A stretch of 64,000 nucleotides of DNA from Clostridium sp. (GTDB lineage: Bacteria; Bacillota; Clostridia; Clostridiales; Clostridiaceae). Position 1 is the stretch's first letter; each line of letters begins with the position of its first letter. The stretch spans positions 1 through 64,000 of the forward strand of contig JARKVD010000025.1 in NCBI GenBank assembly GCA_029851835.1, given 5' to 3'. A model generated the notes under the pieces. The model did no database searches. It worked only from the letters and a program-made list of their open reading frames with translations, and had not been told where the DNA came from. This document shows, in pieces, positions 52,241 through 62,977 of the stretch. The position numbers were made by a program, and so were the translations under genes.

Positions 52241-53266
52241 CTATTTTAAAATATATACATTAACCTGTCTTCTACCCCAATTAACACATTCCTCATAGGT
52301 ATTAAAGTATACATCGACAATATTCCCTTTGATAGCTCCACCTGTATCTGCGGCGATAGCTAGTCCATATCCTTCGATGTAAAGCTTAGTTCCTAATGGA
52401 ATAACTCTTGGGTCAACTGCTACTGTGCTGTATCCATTTGGATCACGACTTACTGTAGCTCCCGTAGCCGTTATAGTACCTGAATCTCCTCTATCTGCGG
52501 TATAAGCTGTAGATTCACAAGTTAAAACGCTTGAATATGCGTATTCTACACCGCTATCACCACGAGAAGGTCTTACAACCGCCATAGTACCTATTTCAAC
52601 AACTTTATTTATAGGATTTTTACTTACTGTTTCTTCAACAACTCTTCGTTTTACTTCTTTTCCATTTTCATACACAACTTCTGTTATGATCTTTCTTTCA
52701 CCTTCAGATCCTTCTTGTACTACTTGTTCTATTCCTTGTTTTAGTTCAGAATTGTTTTTTGTTTCAGTGTCAAAAGCAATTGGTTGATATTCTGTTACAA
52801 GCTCTTTATTAACTCTTGTAATTTCAATTGTCATTCCAGATTTTAAAGCTTGATCTACTGAAGGTTCTATTATGTCGTCAGTGCCAAGAGTAATATTCTC
52901 AGCTGATAACATGTCCTTAATAGTTTCCTCAGCAGAAGTTATAGGCATTACATCTCCGTCTATAACTATTTCAACATCTACTGCTTTATCAATATAAATT
53001 ACGTCACCATCGTTAATCTTGCTGTCTAATGCTACAGATATCTTATCCTTATCTGCAACAGTTATGCCGTTGTCTTCAAGAATATTTTTTAAGTTTTTAG
53101 ATAAAGTAGTTATTTCTACTGTCTGTCCATCAATTACAACTTCTATAGTATTCCTCAAACTATAGATTGCTACTGTGGCACTTAATAGAATTAACACAAC
53201 AACGAACACCGTCTTTGGCCAAATTGAAGAAATACTCTTCAATTTATCTTTGAAATTGTTTATCAT
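52241..53266 (-). CDS. yabE: 3D domain/G5/DUF348 cell-wall protein (YabE-like)
   Basis: DUF348 repeats, G5 region, 3D motif AVDPRVIPLGTKLYIEGYGLAIAADTGGAIKGNIVDVYF. Confidence 0.93.
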   Translation of the reverse strand: MINNFKDKLKSISSIWPKTVFVVVLILLSATVAIYSLRNTIEVVIDGQTVEITTLSKNLKNILEDNGITVADKDKISVALDSKINDGDVIYIDKAVDVEIVIDGDVMPITSAEETIKDMLSAENITLGTDDIIEPSVDQALKSGMTIEITRVNKELVTEYQPIAFDTETKNNSELKQGIEQVVQEGSEGERKIITEVVYENGKEVKRRVVEETVSKNPINKVVEIGTMAVVRPSRGDSGVEYAYSSVLTCESTAYTADRGDSGTITATGATVSRDPNGYSTVAVDPRVIPLGTKLYIEGYGLAIAADTGGAIKGNIVDVYFNTYEECVNWGRRQVNVYILK

Positions 53267-53555
53267 AAAGATTACCTCCCTCAGACAAGAGTACCTCGCT
53301 ATTATATATTAAGTCATATTTAATGTCAAACTAGCACTCTAATCATCAACGCATTGAACTATATGCACACTAATACATATTATAAAAAATATAAAATGAT
53401 AGCTATCAGGAATTATTAACATGGTACCTATATTTATTAAGGCGATAATCACTTATTTGTAATATACATATGCATTTTATAGTTCAATTATTCTATCTTT
53501 TATTTGATAAATCTTCAGGTGTTATAGTAGTTACATTTTAGATTATATCCTATTT

Positions 53556-54359
53556 TTAAATTTTAAACAAGCTTTTAGTGTTAAATATTGTAAATTCACT
53601 TATTTCCTCAACAGTTAAACCTTTAATATCAGCTATTTCCTTCATTATGTATTCTATATAATCAGATTGATTTCTCTTTCCTCTATGTGGTGTTGGGGCC
53701 ATGTATGGACAATCTGTTTCAACTAAAAGTCTTTCAATTGGTATATTCTTAACAACTTCCTTTATAACCTTTGAATTCTTAAAGGTAACAACCCCTGTAA
53801 CTCCAATATAATATCCAAGTTTAATACATTCTTTTGCAAATTCAACACTTCCTGAAAAGCAATGAACCACACCTGTAACCCCTGAATACTCCTTCATTAT
53901 TTCTAAAGTATCTCCATGAGCATCTCTATCATGAATTATCACTGGAAGATCATATTTCTTTGCTATGTCCATTTGAGCTCTAAATACTTGTTTTTGAACT
54001 TCCTTCGGTGGATTCTCTTCCCAATAATAATCTAAGCCAATCTCACCTACTGCAACTATCTTTTTAGCTTCTGCAAGCTCTTCTATTCTTTTTTTTACGC
54101 TTTCACTAAACTCATCTGCATTTTCGGGATGAATTCCAGCCGCTGCATATACAAAGTCATACTCCTGCGAAAGCTTTACTGACATTTCTAGTCCCTCTAA
54201 ACTTGAACCACAATTTATTATTCCAACAACTCCATTGTCCTTTAGTGATTTCAATAATTCTCCTCTATCTTCATTAAATTGTTCATCATCATAATGTGCG
54301 TGTGAATCAAATATCATAATCATTCTCCATTCTTGTTTATATGTTAAATATTTTACCAC
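53556..54359 (-). CDS. TatD family hydrolase (likely start MIFDSHAHYDDEQF)
   Basis: DSHAHYDD, AVGEIGLDYYWEENP, VIIHDRDAH, LLVETDCPYMAP. Confidence 0.96.
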   Translation of the reverse strand: MVKYLTYKQEWRMIMIFDSHAHYDDEQFNEDRGELLKSLKDNGVVGIINCGSSLEGLEMSVKLSQEYDFVYAAAGIHPENADEFSESVKKRIEELAEAKKIVAVGEIGLDYYWEENPPKEVQKQVFRAQMDIAKKYDLPVIIHDRDAHGDTLEIMKEYSGVTGVVHCFSGSVEFAKECIKLGYYIGVTGVVTFKNSKVIKEVVKNIPIERLLVETDCPYMAPTPHRGKRNQSDYIEYIMKEIADIKGLTVEEISEFTIFNTKSLFKI

Positions 54360-54428
54360 ATACTATAAATTTTACCCACAAAAAAGGTTCATCATAAATT
54401 TTATGACGAACCCTTGTATTCTTTATTT

Positions 54429-56369
54429 TTATCTTACTATTGAACCTGACTCAATTTCACCAGGATTTACTGCAAATAATTTAGAATCATCATCTGTTGC
54501 AGCACATAAAATCATTCCTTGTGATAATTCTCCTCTTAGAGTTACTGGCTTAAGATTTGCTACAAGAACAACATTTTTACCTATTAACTCCTCTGGTTTA
54601 TAGTGCATTGCAATTCCTGATATAACCTGACGAATCTCTCCACCTAAGTCAACTTTAAGTTTTAAAAGCTTCTTAGCTTTTTTAACTGGTTCGCACTCTA
54701 AAACTTTAACTACTCTTAAATCAATTTTTTCGAAATCATCTATAGTTATTTCTTCTTTGATTGGAGTAATTTCTCTTTTTGCTTCAGCCTTTTCTCTTTC
54801 AGCTTTTCTTTTCTCTATTTCAGCAACGATAGCTTCAACATCTAATCTTGGGAATATAGCATTACCTCTATTAACCTTAGTTCCAGCTACAGTTCCATCG
54901 AATGAATTTAAGCTTTCTAAATCTGTTTTAGAAATATTGACCTGCTCATTTATTTTTGCACTTGTTTCTGGTAGGAATGGTGCAAGTAAGCTAGATACAA
55001 ATCTTATGCTTTCGCATAGGTTGTAAAGCACTGTTGCAAGTCTATCCTTTTGAGATTCATCTTTTCCAAGAACCCAAGGAGTTGTTTCATCTATATATTT
55101 ATTTGTTCTTCTAATTAAATTCCAGATTTGATCTAAAGCATCTGCAATTCTTAAGTGCTCCATTTTATCTTCAACTTTTTTAGGAGTTGCAAGTGCTAAG
55201 GAAATAAGTTCATCATCAACAGCATCTTTAACTGCTGGTGCTGGAATTACTCCATCAAAATACTTCTCAACCATTGTAACTGTTCTAGAAACAAGGTTTC
55301 CTAAAGTGTTAGCTAAATCTGAATTGATTCTTTCAGCAACAAGCTCCCAAGTAATTACTCCATCATTATCGAATGGCATTTCATGAAGTACGAAGTAACG
55401 AACTGCATCCACACCGAAGAATTCTACTAATTCATCAGCATATATAACATTACCTTTTGATTTACTCATCTTTCCATCACCTTGTAATAACCATGGGTGA
55501 CCAAAAATCTGCTTTGGTAGTGGAATATCAAGAGCCATTAACATGATTGGCCAGTATATAGTGTGGAAACGAAGAATGTCCTTACCGATTAAGTGTAAGT
55601 CTGCTGGCCAAAACTTAGTATAAAGCTCAGCATGGTCTCCATCTAAATCATATCCAAGTCCTGTTATATAGTTTGAAAGGGCATCAAGCCATACATATAC
55701 AACATGCGTATCATCAAAATCTACTGGTATACCCCATTTGAAAGATGTTCTTGATACACATAAATCTTGTAATCCTGGTAATAGGAAGTTATTCATCATC
55801 TCATTTTTACGAGATTCAGGCTGAATAAACTCTGGATGAGTGTTTATATGCTCGATTAATCTATCTGTATATTTGCTTAGCTTTAAGAAATAAGCTTCTT
55901 CCTTAGCTGGCTCCACTTCTCTTCCACAGTCAGGGCATTTTCCATCAACTAACTGAGATGATGTGAAGAAAGACTCACATGGTGTACAGTACATTCCTTC
56001 ATAATGTCCCTTATATATATCTCCTTGCTCATAAAGCTTCTTAAAGATTTTTTGAACCTGCTTCTCATGATACTCATCAGTTGTTCTAACAAATTTATCG
56101 TAAGATGTGTTCATTAAATCCCAAATTCCTTTGATTTGGCCTGCTATTCCATCAACAAATTCTTGTGGTGTAACATTAGCCTCTTGAGCTTTTAATTCAA
56201 TTTTTTGACCATGCTCATCTGTTCCTGTTTGAAACTGAACATCGTATCCTTGTAATCTTTTAAATCTTGCTATACTATCAGCTAAAACTATCTCGTAAGT
56301 ATTACCGATATGTGGTTTACCTGAAGTATATGCAATTGCAGTAGTAATATAATATGGTTTCTTTGACAT
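54429..56369 (-). CDS. metG: Methionyl-tRNA synthetase
   Basis: TAIAYTSGKPHIGNTYE, KMSKSKGN, C-terminal tRNA-binding domain. Confidence 0.98.
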   Translation of the reverse strand: MSKKPYYITTAIAYTSGKPHIGNTYEIVLADSIARFKRLQGYDVQFQTGTDEHGQKIELKAQEANVTPQEFVDGIAGQIKGIWDLMNTSYDKFVRTTDEYHEKQVQKIFKKLYEQGDIYKGHYEGMYCTPCESFFTSSQLVDGKCPDCGREVEPAKEEAYFLKLSKYTDRLIEHINTHPEFIQPESRKNEMMNNFLLPGLQDLCVSRTSFKWGIPVDFDDTHVVYVWLDALSNYITGLGYDLDGDHAELYTKFWPADLHLIGKDILRFHTIYWPIMLMALDIPLPKQIFGHPWLLQGDGKMSKSKGNVIYADELVEFFGVDAVRYFVLHEMPFDNDGVITWELVAERINSDLANTLGNLVSRTVTMVEKYFDGVIPAPAVKDAVDDELISLALATPKKVEDKMEHLRIADALDQIWNLIRRTNKYIDETTPWVLGKDESQKDRLATVLYNLCESIRFVSSLLAPFLPETSAKINEQVNISKTDLESLNSFDGTVAGTKVNRGNAIFPRLDVEAIVAEIEKRKAEREKAEAKREITPIKEEITIDDFEKIDLRVVKVLECEPVKKAKKLLKLKVDLGGEIRQVISGIAMHYKPEELIGKNVVLVANLKPVTLRGELSQGMILCAATDDDSKLFAVNPGEIESGSIVR

Positions 56370-56395
56370 ATCTCTTCCTCCTCAAATGTTATATA

Positions 56396-56475
56396 TTTAA
56401 ATAAACATCCAAATCTATGATTTTGGAAATTGAACTTACTCCTTTAAATGTATATGAAAAAGAGTTTTCTTTAAA
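56396..56475 (+). repeat. Copy of the repeat family between metG T-box terminator and metG start
   Basis: ATAAACATCCAAATCTATGATTTTGGAAATTGAACTTACTCCTTTAAATGTATATGAAAAAGAGTTTTCTTTAAAT. Confidence 0.82.
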
Positions 56476-56480
56476 TAAAA

Positions 56481-56745
56481 AGCCTCTATGTAGAATATGT
56501 TCTACATAGAGGCGTTATATACGCGTTACCACTCTAATTTATACTTCTCTCACGAAAAATACCTTATTCAGTAACTCCATCCAAAGGATTTTTATTACTG
56601 TGTCATATAAGGGTGACTCCCCTATTTCCCTAGGCTTACGCTTCAGAAAATCTGCTCCAAGACCATATTCCTAAGTTTCCTTAACACTAGCTTTCACCTA
56701 TCCTAGCTCTCTGTAGAAAAATCCCCTTAGTACTCTTCTTTTCAT
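56481..56745 (-). promoter_or_regulatory. T-box leader of metG (specifier AUG)
   Basis: Minus strand: GGAAT-AUG-GTC (56664-56666), T-box AGAGTGGTAACGCGT, terminator GCCTCTATGTAGAA/TTCTACATAGAGGC (56482-56513). Confidence 0.93.
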
Positions 56746-56895
56746 AGCATTATAAAAAAATATTATTACTTAAATAATAATACTATAGTTATCATATGTC
56801 AACGATATAATATTGATGCTAATATAAAATATTAATTTAATATTTAAACGTAACATTAAAACTTTAAATTAAAGAGCTTATGCTTAAGCTCCTCT

Positions 56896-57426
56896 TTATC
56901 TCATAAGAAATGTAGCCAAATTTACAGCAATAAGGACTGCACATAAATCCACTATTAACGCTATCCATAAGCTATGTCTAATCTTTTTAATTCCAACAGC
57001 ACCAAAATAAACTGTTAAGGTATAAAAAATTGTTTCTGTCCCACCCATAATTATTGAAGATAGAAATCCTAAATAAGAGTCTGGTCCATAGGTTTTAACC
57101 AAGTCAGTAAAAACTCCAACTGCACCACTTCCTGATAAAGGCTTAATTAAAACTAAAGGAACCATCTCTGGAGGTATTCCTATTAAATTAACTCCAGGTT
57201 TAACTAGTTTGATAAAGTAGTCCATTGCTCCTGATACCTTAAAACAATTTACTGCTATAAGCATAGCTAAAAGATATGGAAAAATCCTAAGGCATACACC
57301 CATTCCATCCTTTGCCCCTTCAATAAAGCACTCATATACCTTTACTTTTTTTACTATTCCATATAAAACTACTCCACCTATAATTATTGGAATTATCCCT
57401 TTTAAAATATAACTAAATATCCCCAT
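56896..57426 (-). CDS. spmB: Spore maturation protein B
   Basis: FIEGAKDGMGVCLRIFPYLLAMLIAVNCF; PLSGSGAVGVF; MGGTETIFYTLTVYFG. Confidence 0.94.
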   Translation of the reverse strand: MGIFSYILKGIIPIIIGGVVLYGIVKKVKVYECFIEGAKDGMGVCLRIFPYLLAMLIAVNCFKVSGAMDYFIKLVKPGVNLIGIPPEMVPLVLIKPLSGSGAVGVFTDLVKTYGPDSYLGFLSSIIMGGTETIFYTLTVYFGAVGIKKIRHSLWIALIVDLCAVLIAVNLATFLMR

Positions 57427-57438
57427 GACCTTATCCCC

Positions 57439-58014
57439 CTAAAAGTATTTTTGTAACAGCTTACATAAGGTTATTCCTATAACAGAAGCTGAAGTTGTTA
57501 TACATAACGCTGGTAATATTATTGCTCCCGGATTTGCTGATCCAACAGCAGCTCTTATAGAAACCACAGTTGTTGGTACAAACTGAATACATGCTGCATT
57601 TAATATTAAAAATAGAACCATATCATTACTAGGTTTATCTTGATTACCATTCAATCTATTCATTTCCTCCATAGCTTTAATTCCAAATGGTGTAGCTGCA
57701 TTTGATAAACCAAACATATTTGCAGTAATATTCATAACTATAGCTCCTAACGCCTTATCATCCTGGCCTGCTTCCTTAAAGATCAATCTAAGTACCGGTT
57801 TTAAAACTTTAGCTAGTTTATCTGTAAGCCCACTTCTTTCTGCAATTTTCATTACACCACACCAAAGGCACATCATACCAAGTAATTGAATAATTAACTG
57901 TACCGTATCTTCAGTAGTTGTAACAATAGTTTTTGATAAAAGTTCCCCATTACCGGATGCTAATCCAAAAACTATTCCTATGAATAAAATTCCAAACCAT
58001 ATTACATTAATCAT
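57439..58014 (-). CDS. spmA: Spore maturation protein A
   Basis: NMFGLSNAATPFGIKAMEEMNRLN. Confidence 0.94.
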   Translation of the reverse strand: MINVIWFGILFIGIVFGLASGNGELLSKTIVTTTEDTVQLIIQLLGMMCLWCGVMKIAERSGLTDKLAKVLKPVLRLIFKEAGQDDKALGAIVMNITANMFGLSNAATPFGIKAMEEMNRLNGNQDKPSNDMVLFLILNAACIQFVPTTVVSIRAAVGSANPGAIILPALCITTSASVIGITLCKLLQKYF

Positions 58015-58216
58015 TTCCAGTTTCCCCCCATAAAACTTTATTTCTCTCCTAATTTACACTCTAATGTCATTTCATATAAGCTATTTCTAAATCATGTATA
58101 TGAGGGATACTTGTCCATTATTTTGTTTTCACGAAATTTGTTGACTATATAATTTAAATTATAAAATTTTCCTTCTGGGAGATACTATTAAAAAATAACT
58201 TAAGGAGGATATGTGA

Positions 58217-58423
58217 GTGGATTTAAATAAAATTATTGAAATGAAAAATCAAAGTCCTGGAGTCACTGCTACTTATAATAATAGAGAGATTTTTATAAGA
58301 AAAATCTACAACAACAGCGGTTTAGTAGAAGTAGTTGATTTAATTAATGGTGACGTTTATACTCTCCACAGCAGTAAAATTGACGAGCCACTTCCAAATA
58401 TAGCTTCACATAGCTTTCAATAA
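58217..58423 (+). CDS. SspH-like (H-type) small acid-soluble spore protein
   Basis: MDLNKIIEMKNQSPGVTATYNNREIFIRKI..VEVVDLINGDVYTLHSSKIDE resembles the SspH pattern. Confidence 0.6.
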   Translation: MDLNKIIEMKNQSPGVTATYNNREIFIRKIYNNSGLVEVVDLINGDVYTLHSSKIDEPLPNIASHSFQ

Positions 58424-58519
58424 ACACTTCCTCAAAATATATTTTGGTTGAATTTAAATCTTCTCAATGATAACATTTAAGATAGAAATAAATAGAATAT
58501 AATTAAAAGGAGATTTTTT

Positions 58520-58705
58520 ATGAACGAAAGCAACTTAAAGCAAGCACAAAAAGAAATTGATGAAGCCCTTTCTACTATTGAGAAGTTAGAAGAAACCATC
58601 CAAACAAATTCTATATCTGATGAGATAATTAAACAAAACTTTTTATCTCTATCGAATAAAGTCCGTGAAATCGAAACGGTTCTAAAGAATGAAGGTATTT
58701 TATAG
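58520..58705 (+). CDS. Small helical protein, unknown function
   Basis: 61 aa, SD AAAAGGAG, predicted coiled coil by composition. Confidence 0.6.
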   Translation: MNESNLKQAQKEIDEALSTIEKLEETIQTNSISDEIIKQNFLSLSNKVREIETVLKNEGIL

Positions 58706-58720
58706 TCTCACTGTTTACAT

Positions 58721-58765
58721 AAAAAGAGCACAACTACATTCAAATTGTAGTTGTGCTCTTTGTTT
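58721..58765. terminator. Terminator hairpin
   Basis: AAAGAGCACAACTACA...TGTAGTTGTGCTCTTT. Confidence 0.85.
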
Positions 58766-60244
58766 CTACTCTATTTTTGCTAACTCGTATAAAAGTCTTG
58801 ATCCTATTCCTGTAGCTCCTTTTGAAAAATACTCCCTATTAGGACTTCCGTCTGCAAAAGCTGTTGCTGCAATATCAAGATGAATCCACGGTCTTTCTTC
58901 TACAAACTCCCCTATAAATAGCCCCGCTGTTATAGCTCCTCCACCAACAGGTGCAGTAATATTAGCTAAGTCAGCATTATTTCCCTTTAATAAAGCTCTA
59001 TATTCTTCAAATGCTGGAAATCTCCATACCTTCTCATCACATTTTTTAGAAGCCTTCTCAAGCTTTTCATAAAAATCATCATTATTTGCAACTACTCCAG
59101 TTACCACATTACTTAATGCGCCTCCAACTGCACCTGTAAGCGTAGCTATATCAACAATTTTAGTAGCTCTTTCTCTCCTAATAATATAAGTAACAGCATC
59201 AACCAAAGTTAATCTGCCTTCAGCATCAGTATTAAGTACCTCTATTGTCTTTCCATTCATAGTATTTATAATATCTCCAGGTCTATAAGCCGTTCCTGAA
59301 ATTAGGTTTTCACATGCTGCAACAACAGCAATAACATTCTTTTTTAATTTCATCCTAGCAATAGAGGACATAGCTCCAATTACAGCACCAGCTCCTCCCA
59401 TATCACTTTTCATCTGCCACATATTAGGTGCAGTTTTTAAGCAATATCCACCAGCGTCAAAGGTTAACCCCTTTCCTACAAAACCTAATATATTATTCTT
59501 TTCTTCAGGATTTCCCATATACCTCATAATTATTAACTTAGGCTCATTAGCTGACCCTTTTCCTACAGAAATGAAAGCTTCCATCTCCAAGTTTTCTATT
59601 TCTTTTCTATTAAGGATTTCAACTTCAAACCCATATTTACTACCTATATTTGCTACTCTTTCAGCAAGTTCTGCTGGAGTTAAGATGTTTGCTGGCTCAT
59701 TAACTAGTTCTCTAGCTAATAAATTCCCCTCTGCAACAGCATAGCCTTCATCTACCTTATCCATTAATGCCTTTATATCACATTCATCATTTACTACAAG
59801 AGTTACTTCTTCCAGCACCTCTGACTCTTTATCACTCTTATATTTATTAAACTTATAAGTACTCATCACAATGGCTTCAGTTATTGCTTTTATTATTTCA
59901 TCCATATTTTCACTAAGTTTATTTATATAAAAATCTACATCTACAATTTTCTGAGCAGTTATCTCTTTCATAACTTTCGCACTTACATTTCTTATCAAAT
60001 CTACATTGAAGTGTTTATACTCACCTAAACCTACAAAAATACTTTTTACTATTCCATTGTTCTCCACATTGGTCAATGTATATATCTCATTCTTTTTTCC
60101 ACTAAAATGCTTTTCTTCTTTCAAACATTTAGTAATATGGGCTATATTATCACAAGATATAATTTCAACGTCCTCAAATACCATTATTACTTTTGAACTA
60201 TGACTAAACTCTATACCCTTATAACTTTTCAAGTTTATTTTCAT
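58766..60244 (-). CDS. pepA: Leucyl aminopeptidase (M17)
   Basis: VGKGLTFDAGGYCLK, NTDAEGRLTL. Confidence 0.96.
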   Translation of the reverse strand: MKINLKSYKGIEFSHSSKVIMVFEDVEIISCDNIAHITKCLKEEKHFSGKKNEIYTLTNVENNGIVKSIFVGLGEYKHFNVDLIRNVSAKVMKEITAQKIVDVDFYINKLSENMDEIIKAITEAIVMSTYKFNKYKSDKESEVLEEVTLVVNDECDIKALMDKVDEGYAVAEGNLLARELVNEPANILTPAELAERVANIGSKYGFEVEILNRKEIENLEMEAFISVGKGSANEPKLIIMRYMGNPEEKNNILGFVGKGLTFDAGGYCLKTAPNMWQMKSDMGGAGAVIGAMSSIARMKLKKNVIAVVAACENLISGTAYRPGDIINTMNGKTIEVLNTDAEGRLTLVDAVTYIIRRERATKIVDIATLTGAVGGALSNVVTGVVANNDDFYEKLEKASKKCDEKVWRFPAFEEYRALLKGNNADLANITAPVGGGAITAGLFIGEFVEERPWIHLDIAATAFADGSPNREYFSKGATGIGSRLLYELAKIE

Positions 60245-60349
60245 TCTAATGCACCACCTAAAATTAATTTTTATTCACAAACAATTATTTCTAGGTCTAC
60301 ACTTAAATTCCTTTAAAATTAATTTAAACTTTCCATATATACTATAAGG

Positions 60350-61216
60350 TTATAAGTCTTGATCATATTTAGGATGTGTAAATCCCCTTCCCATTACTTC
60401 TCTAACATCAGTTATTGCAATAAATGCTTTATCATCTATTTCTCTAACAAGCTTTTGAATTTCTATTAACTCTTCAGTAGAACAAACAATAAATAATATA
60501 TCTCTTTCTCTTCCTGTATAAACACCTTTTCCATTTAAACTTGTAATCCCTCTATTAATATGATTCATCAATACTTCCGAAATTTCTTGTGATTTATCTG
60601 AAATAATATGTACGCCTTTAGAGTAATTAACTCCCTCAACCAAAGTATTAACAACCTTAGAAACAATAAATATTGAAATTAATGCATACATAGCTTTTTC
60701 AACACCAAATACAAATAATCCGATAACAATAATACATCCATCAATGCATAATAGTATTTGATTTATAGGAACTTTTTTTAAGTAATGTTTTAATATAATT
60801 GCTAATAAATCAGTTCCTCCAGTTGAAGCCGATGCCCTTAAAACTAGTCCAACTCCAGTTCCTACAAATACCCCACCAAAAACGCTTGCTATAAGTAAAT
60901 CTGAATGAACAGGTGGAATAAAACTTGTATACCAAAGAGCAACAGACACATATAAACTCCCAAATATAGCCTTTTTAGCGAACTCCATCCCTTTTATCTT
61001 GATTCCAATAATAAATAACGGTAAATTAACAATTATATTTGTTAACCAAAGTGGAATACTGAATACATAATCTAACACAATAGATAATCCCGATACCCCT
61101 CCTGTAACTAATTTCTGTGGTGAATAATACACATTAATACCTGTAGCTAATATGGTTATTCCTAACATTATCATTAAATAATTTTTAACTTCTTTCTTCT
61201 TTAGAACACTTTTCAT
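60350..61216 (-). CDS. YitT family membrane protein (DUF161/DUF2179)
   Basis: Multi-TM; GGVSGLSIVLDY, RASASTGGTDLLA, C-terminal FIAITDVREVMGRGF. Confidence 0.93.
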   Translation of the reverse strand: MKSVLKKKEVKNYLMIMLGITILATGINVYYSPQKLVTGGVSGLSIVLDYVFSIPLWLTNIIVNLPLFIIGIKIKGMEFAKKAIFGSLYVSVALWYTSFIPPVHSDLLIASVFGGVFVGTGVGLVLRASASTGGTDLLAIILKHYLKKVPINQILLCIDGCIIVIGLFVFGVEKAMYALISIFIVSKVVNTLVEGVNYSKGVHIISDKSQEISEVLMNHINRGITSLNGKGVYTGRERDILFIVCSTEELIEIQKLVREIDDKAFIAITDVREVMGRGFTHPKYDQDL

Positions 61217-61437
61217 GGTTTCTCCTTTCCATATCTCGAAATATGATTTTTGCTATGTTTTAACTGTTTTTATAGCATAGATTTTAATCTAAAGTAAACA
61301 CTAAATCTAATTATAATATCATGAAGAATATAATTAAAGTAAATTTATATTACTATATGTATTTTTTTATTAATGTGATAAAATTAAATAAACTGTTTAT
61401 ATTTTCATACATATTTTACATATATAAGGAGATTTTT

Positions 61438-62892
61438 ATGAACAGCTATACAATGTTCTTAAACATACTAAATTTTATTTTTATTTTAAACATTGCATTT
61501 GCTATAGTTGTAATTATTTTCGAACGTAGAAATGCTAATAACACTTGGACTTGGTTAATGATAATGCTTTTCGTTCCCATTTTAGGATTTGTTCTTTATC
61601 TTTTTTTTGGGCAGGATCTACGACACAAAAAGTTTTTTGTACTAAAAAAAGAAGAAGAATCTATTTTAATTAGGTTTTCTGATGAACAAAAAAAGCTCCT
61701 TAATGATGATACTGTTATGATTCAAAATCCAATTATAAATGAATTTAACGATGTAATTAATTTGAATTTGGCAAGTGATAACTTTGTAGTTACTAATAAT
61801 AATAGTGTGGATATTCTTAATAATGGTATAGAAAAGTTTCCTCTACTAATTGATTGTATTCGAAATGCAAAAAATTTTATTCATATCCAATACTATATTT
61901 TTTCAGATGATAATCTAGGCACAGAGATTCTAAATCTTCTTGTAGATAAAGCACAAAACGGTGTAGAAGTTAAACTTTTATATGATGGCATGGGCTGTAT
62001 CCATAATAAAAGGCACTTTTTTGACCCATTAAAAAAGGCTGGTGGAGAAGTCCATTGTTTCTTTCCACCTTTTGTTCCATATATAAATATTAGAATTAAT
62101 TATAGAAACCATCGAAAAATATGTGTTATCGACGGTGAACATGGCTTCATTGGTGGTCTTAATATAGGTGATGAATATTTAGGTCTTTCAAAAAAATTTG
62201 GATTCTGGCGTGATATACACCTTCACTTACAAGGAGATTCCGTAAACTATCTTGAGATTCGTTTTCTCATGGATTGGCGCTTTGCAAGTAATGAAGATTT
62301 CTTTATGAGTGAAAAGTATTTCCCTAAAAAACAATATTCAGCACAAACTGCTGTACAGATAATATCTAGTGGTCCAGATTCTGATTGGTGTTCAATTCGA
62401 AATACTTACTTAAAGCTTATTAATAAAGCTCAACATAGTATATACATTGAAACTCCTTATTTTATACCAGATGAAAGTATTCAAACATCCCTTAAAATAG
62501 CTTGTTTATCCGGTGTGGAAGTAAAAATTATAATTCCTAGCAAACCTGATCATCCATTTATTCACTGGGCCTCTAAATCTTATATATGGGAGCTGGTTGA
62601 GTGTGGCGCCCACTGCTATACCTATAATAATGGATTTATTCATAGTAAAATGGTTTCAATTGATGGTAAAATATGCACTATTGGTACAGCTAATATGGAT
62701 ATCAGAAGCTTTAATTTAAACTTTGAAGTTAACGCTATTATTTATGATGAATCTGTAACCCGCAAAGTAGATGAATCTTTTATGGAGGATATCTTAAGCA
62801 GTACACTTCTTACTCCAGAGTTATATGACAAAAGAACTCTTATAGTAAAATTTAAGGAATCTGTATATAGACTACTTTCTCCAATATTATAG
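61438..62892 (+). CDS. cls: Cardiolipin synthase (start MNSYTMFLNI with SD AAGGAG)
   Basis: Two HKD motifs NHRKICVIDGEHGFIGG and HSKMVSIDGKICTIGTANMDIRS. Confidence 0.96.
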   Translation: MNSYTMFLNILNFIFILNIAFAIVVIIFERRNANNTWTWLMIMLFVPILGFVLYLFFGQDLRHKKFFVLKKEEESILIRFSDEQKKLLNDDTVMIQNPIINEFNDVINLNLASDNFVVTNNNSVDILNNGIEKFPLLIDCIRNAKNFIHIQYYIFSDDNLGTEILNLLVDKAQNGVEVKLLYDGMGCIHNKRHFFDPLKKAGGEVHCFFPPFVPYINIRINYRNHRKICVIDGEHGFIGGLNIGDEYLGLSKKFGFWRDIHLHLQGDSVNYLEIRFLMDWRFASNEDFFMSEKYFPKKQYSAQTAVQIISSGPDSDWCSIRNTYLKLINKAQHSIYIETPYFIPDESIQTSLKIACLSGVEVKIIIPSKPDHPFIHWASKSYIWELVECGAHCYTYNNGFIHSKMVSIDGKICTIGTANMDIRSFNLNFEVNAIIYDESVTRKVDESFMEDILSSTLLTPELYDKRTLIVKFKESVYRLLSPIL

Positions 62893-62977
62893 CTAGTTTA
62901 TTTTCATTCGCCTTCCAAATATTATGATTTTATTGTAATATAATATGTGATATATAAATGTATGGAAGGTATTTAGT

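Noticed and set aside
53267-53550. c-di-AMP (ydaO/yuaA) riboswitch upstream of yabE
   Set aside because: This class often precedes cell-wall genes, but I could not find its conserved core here
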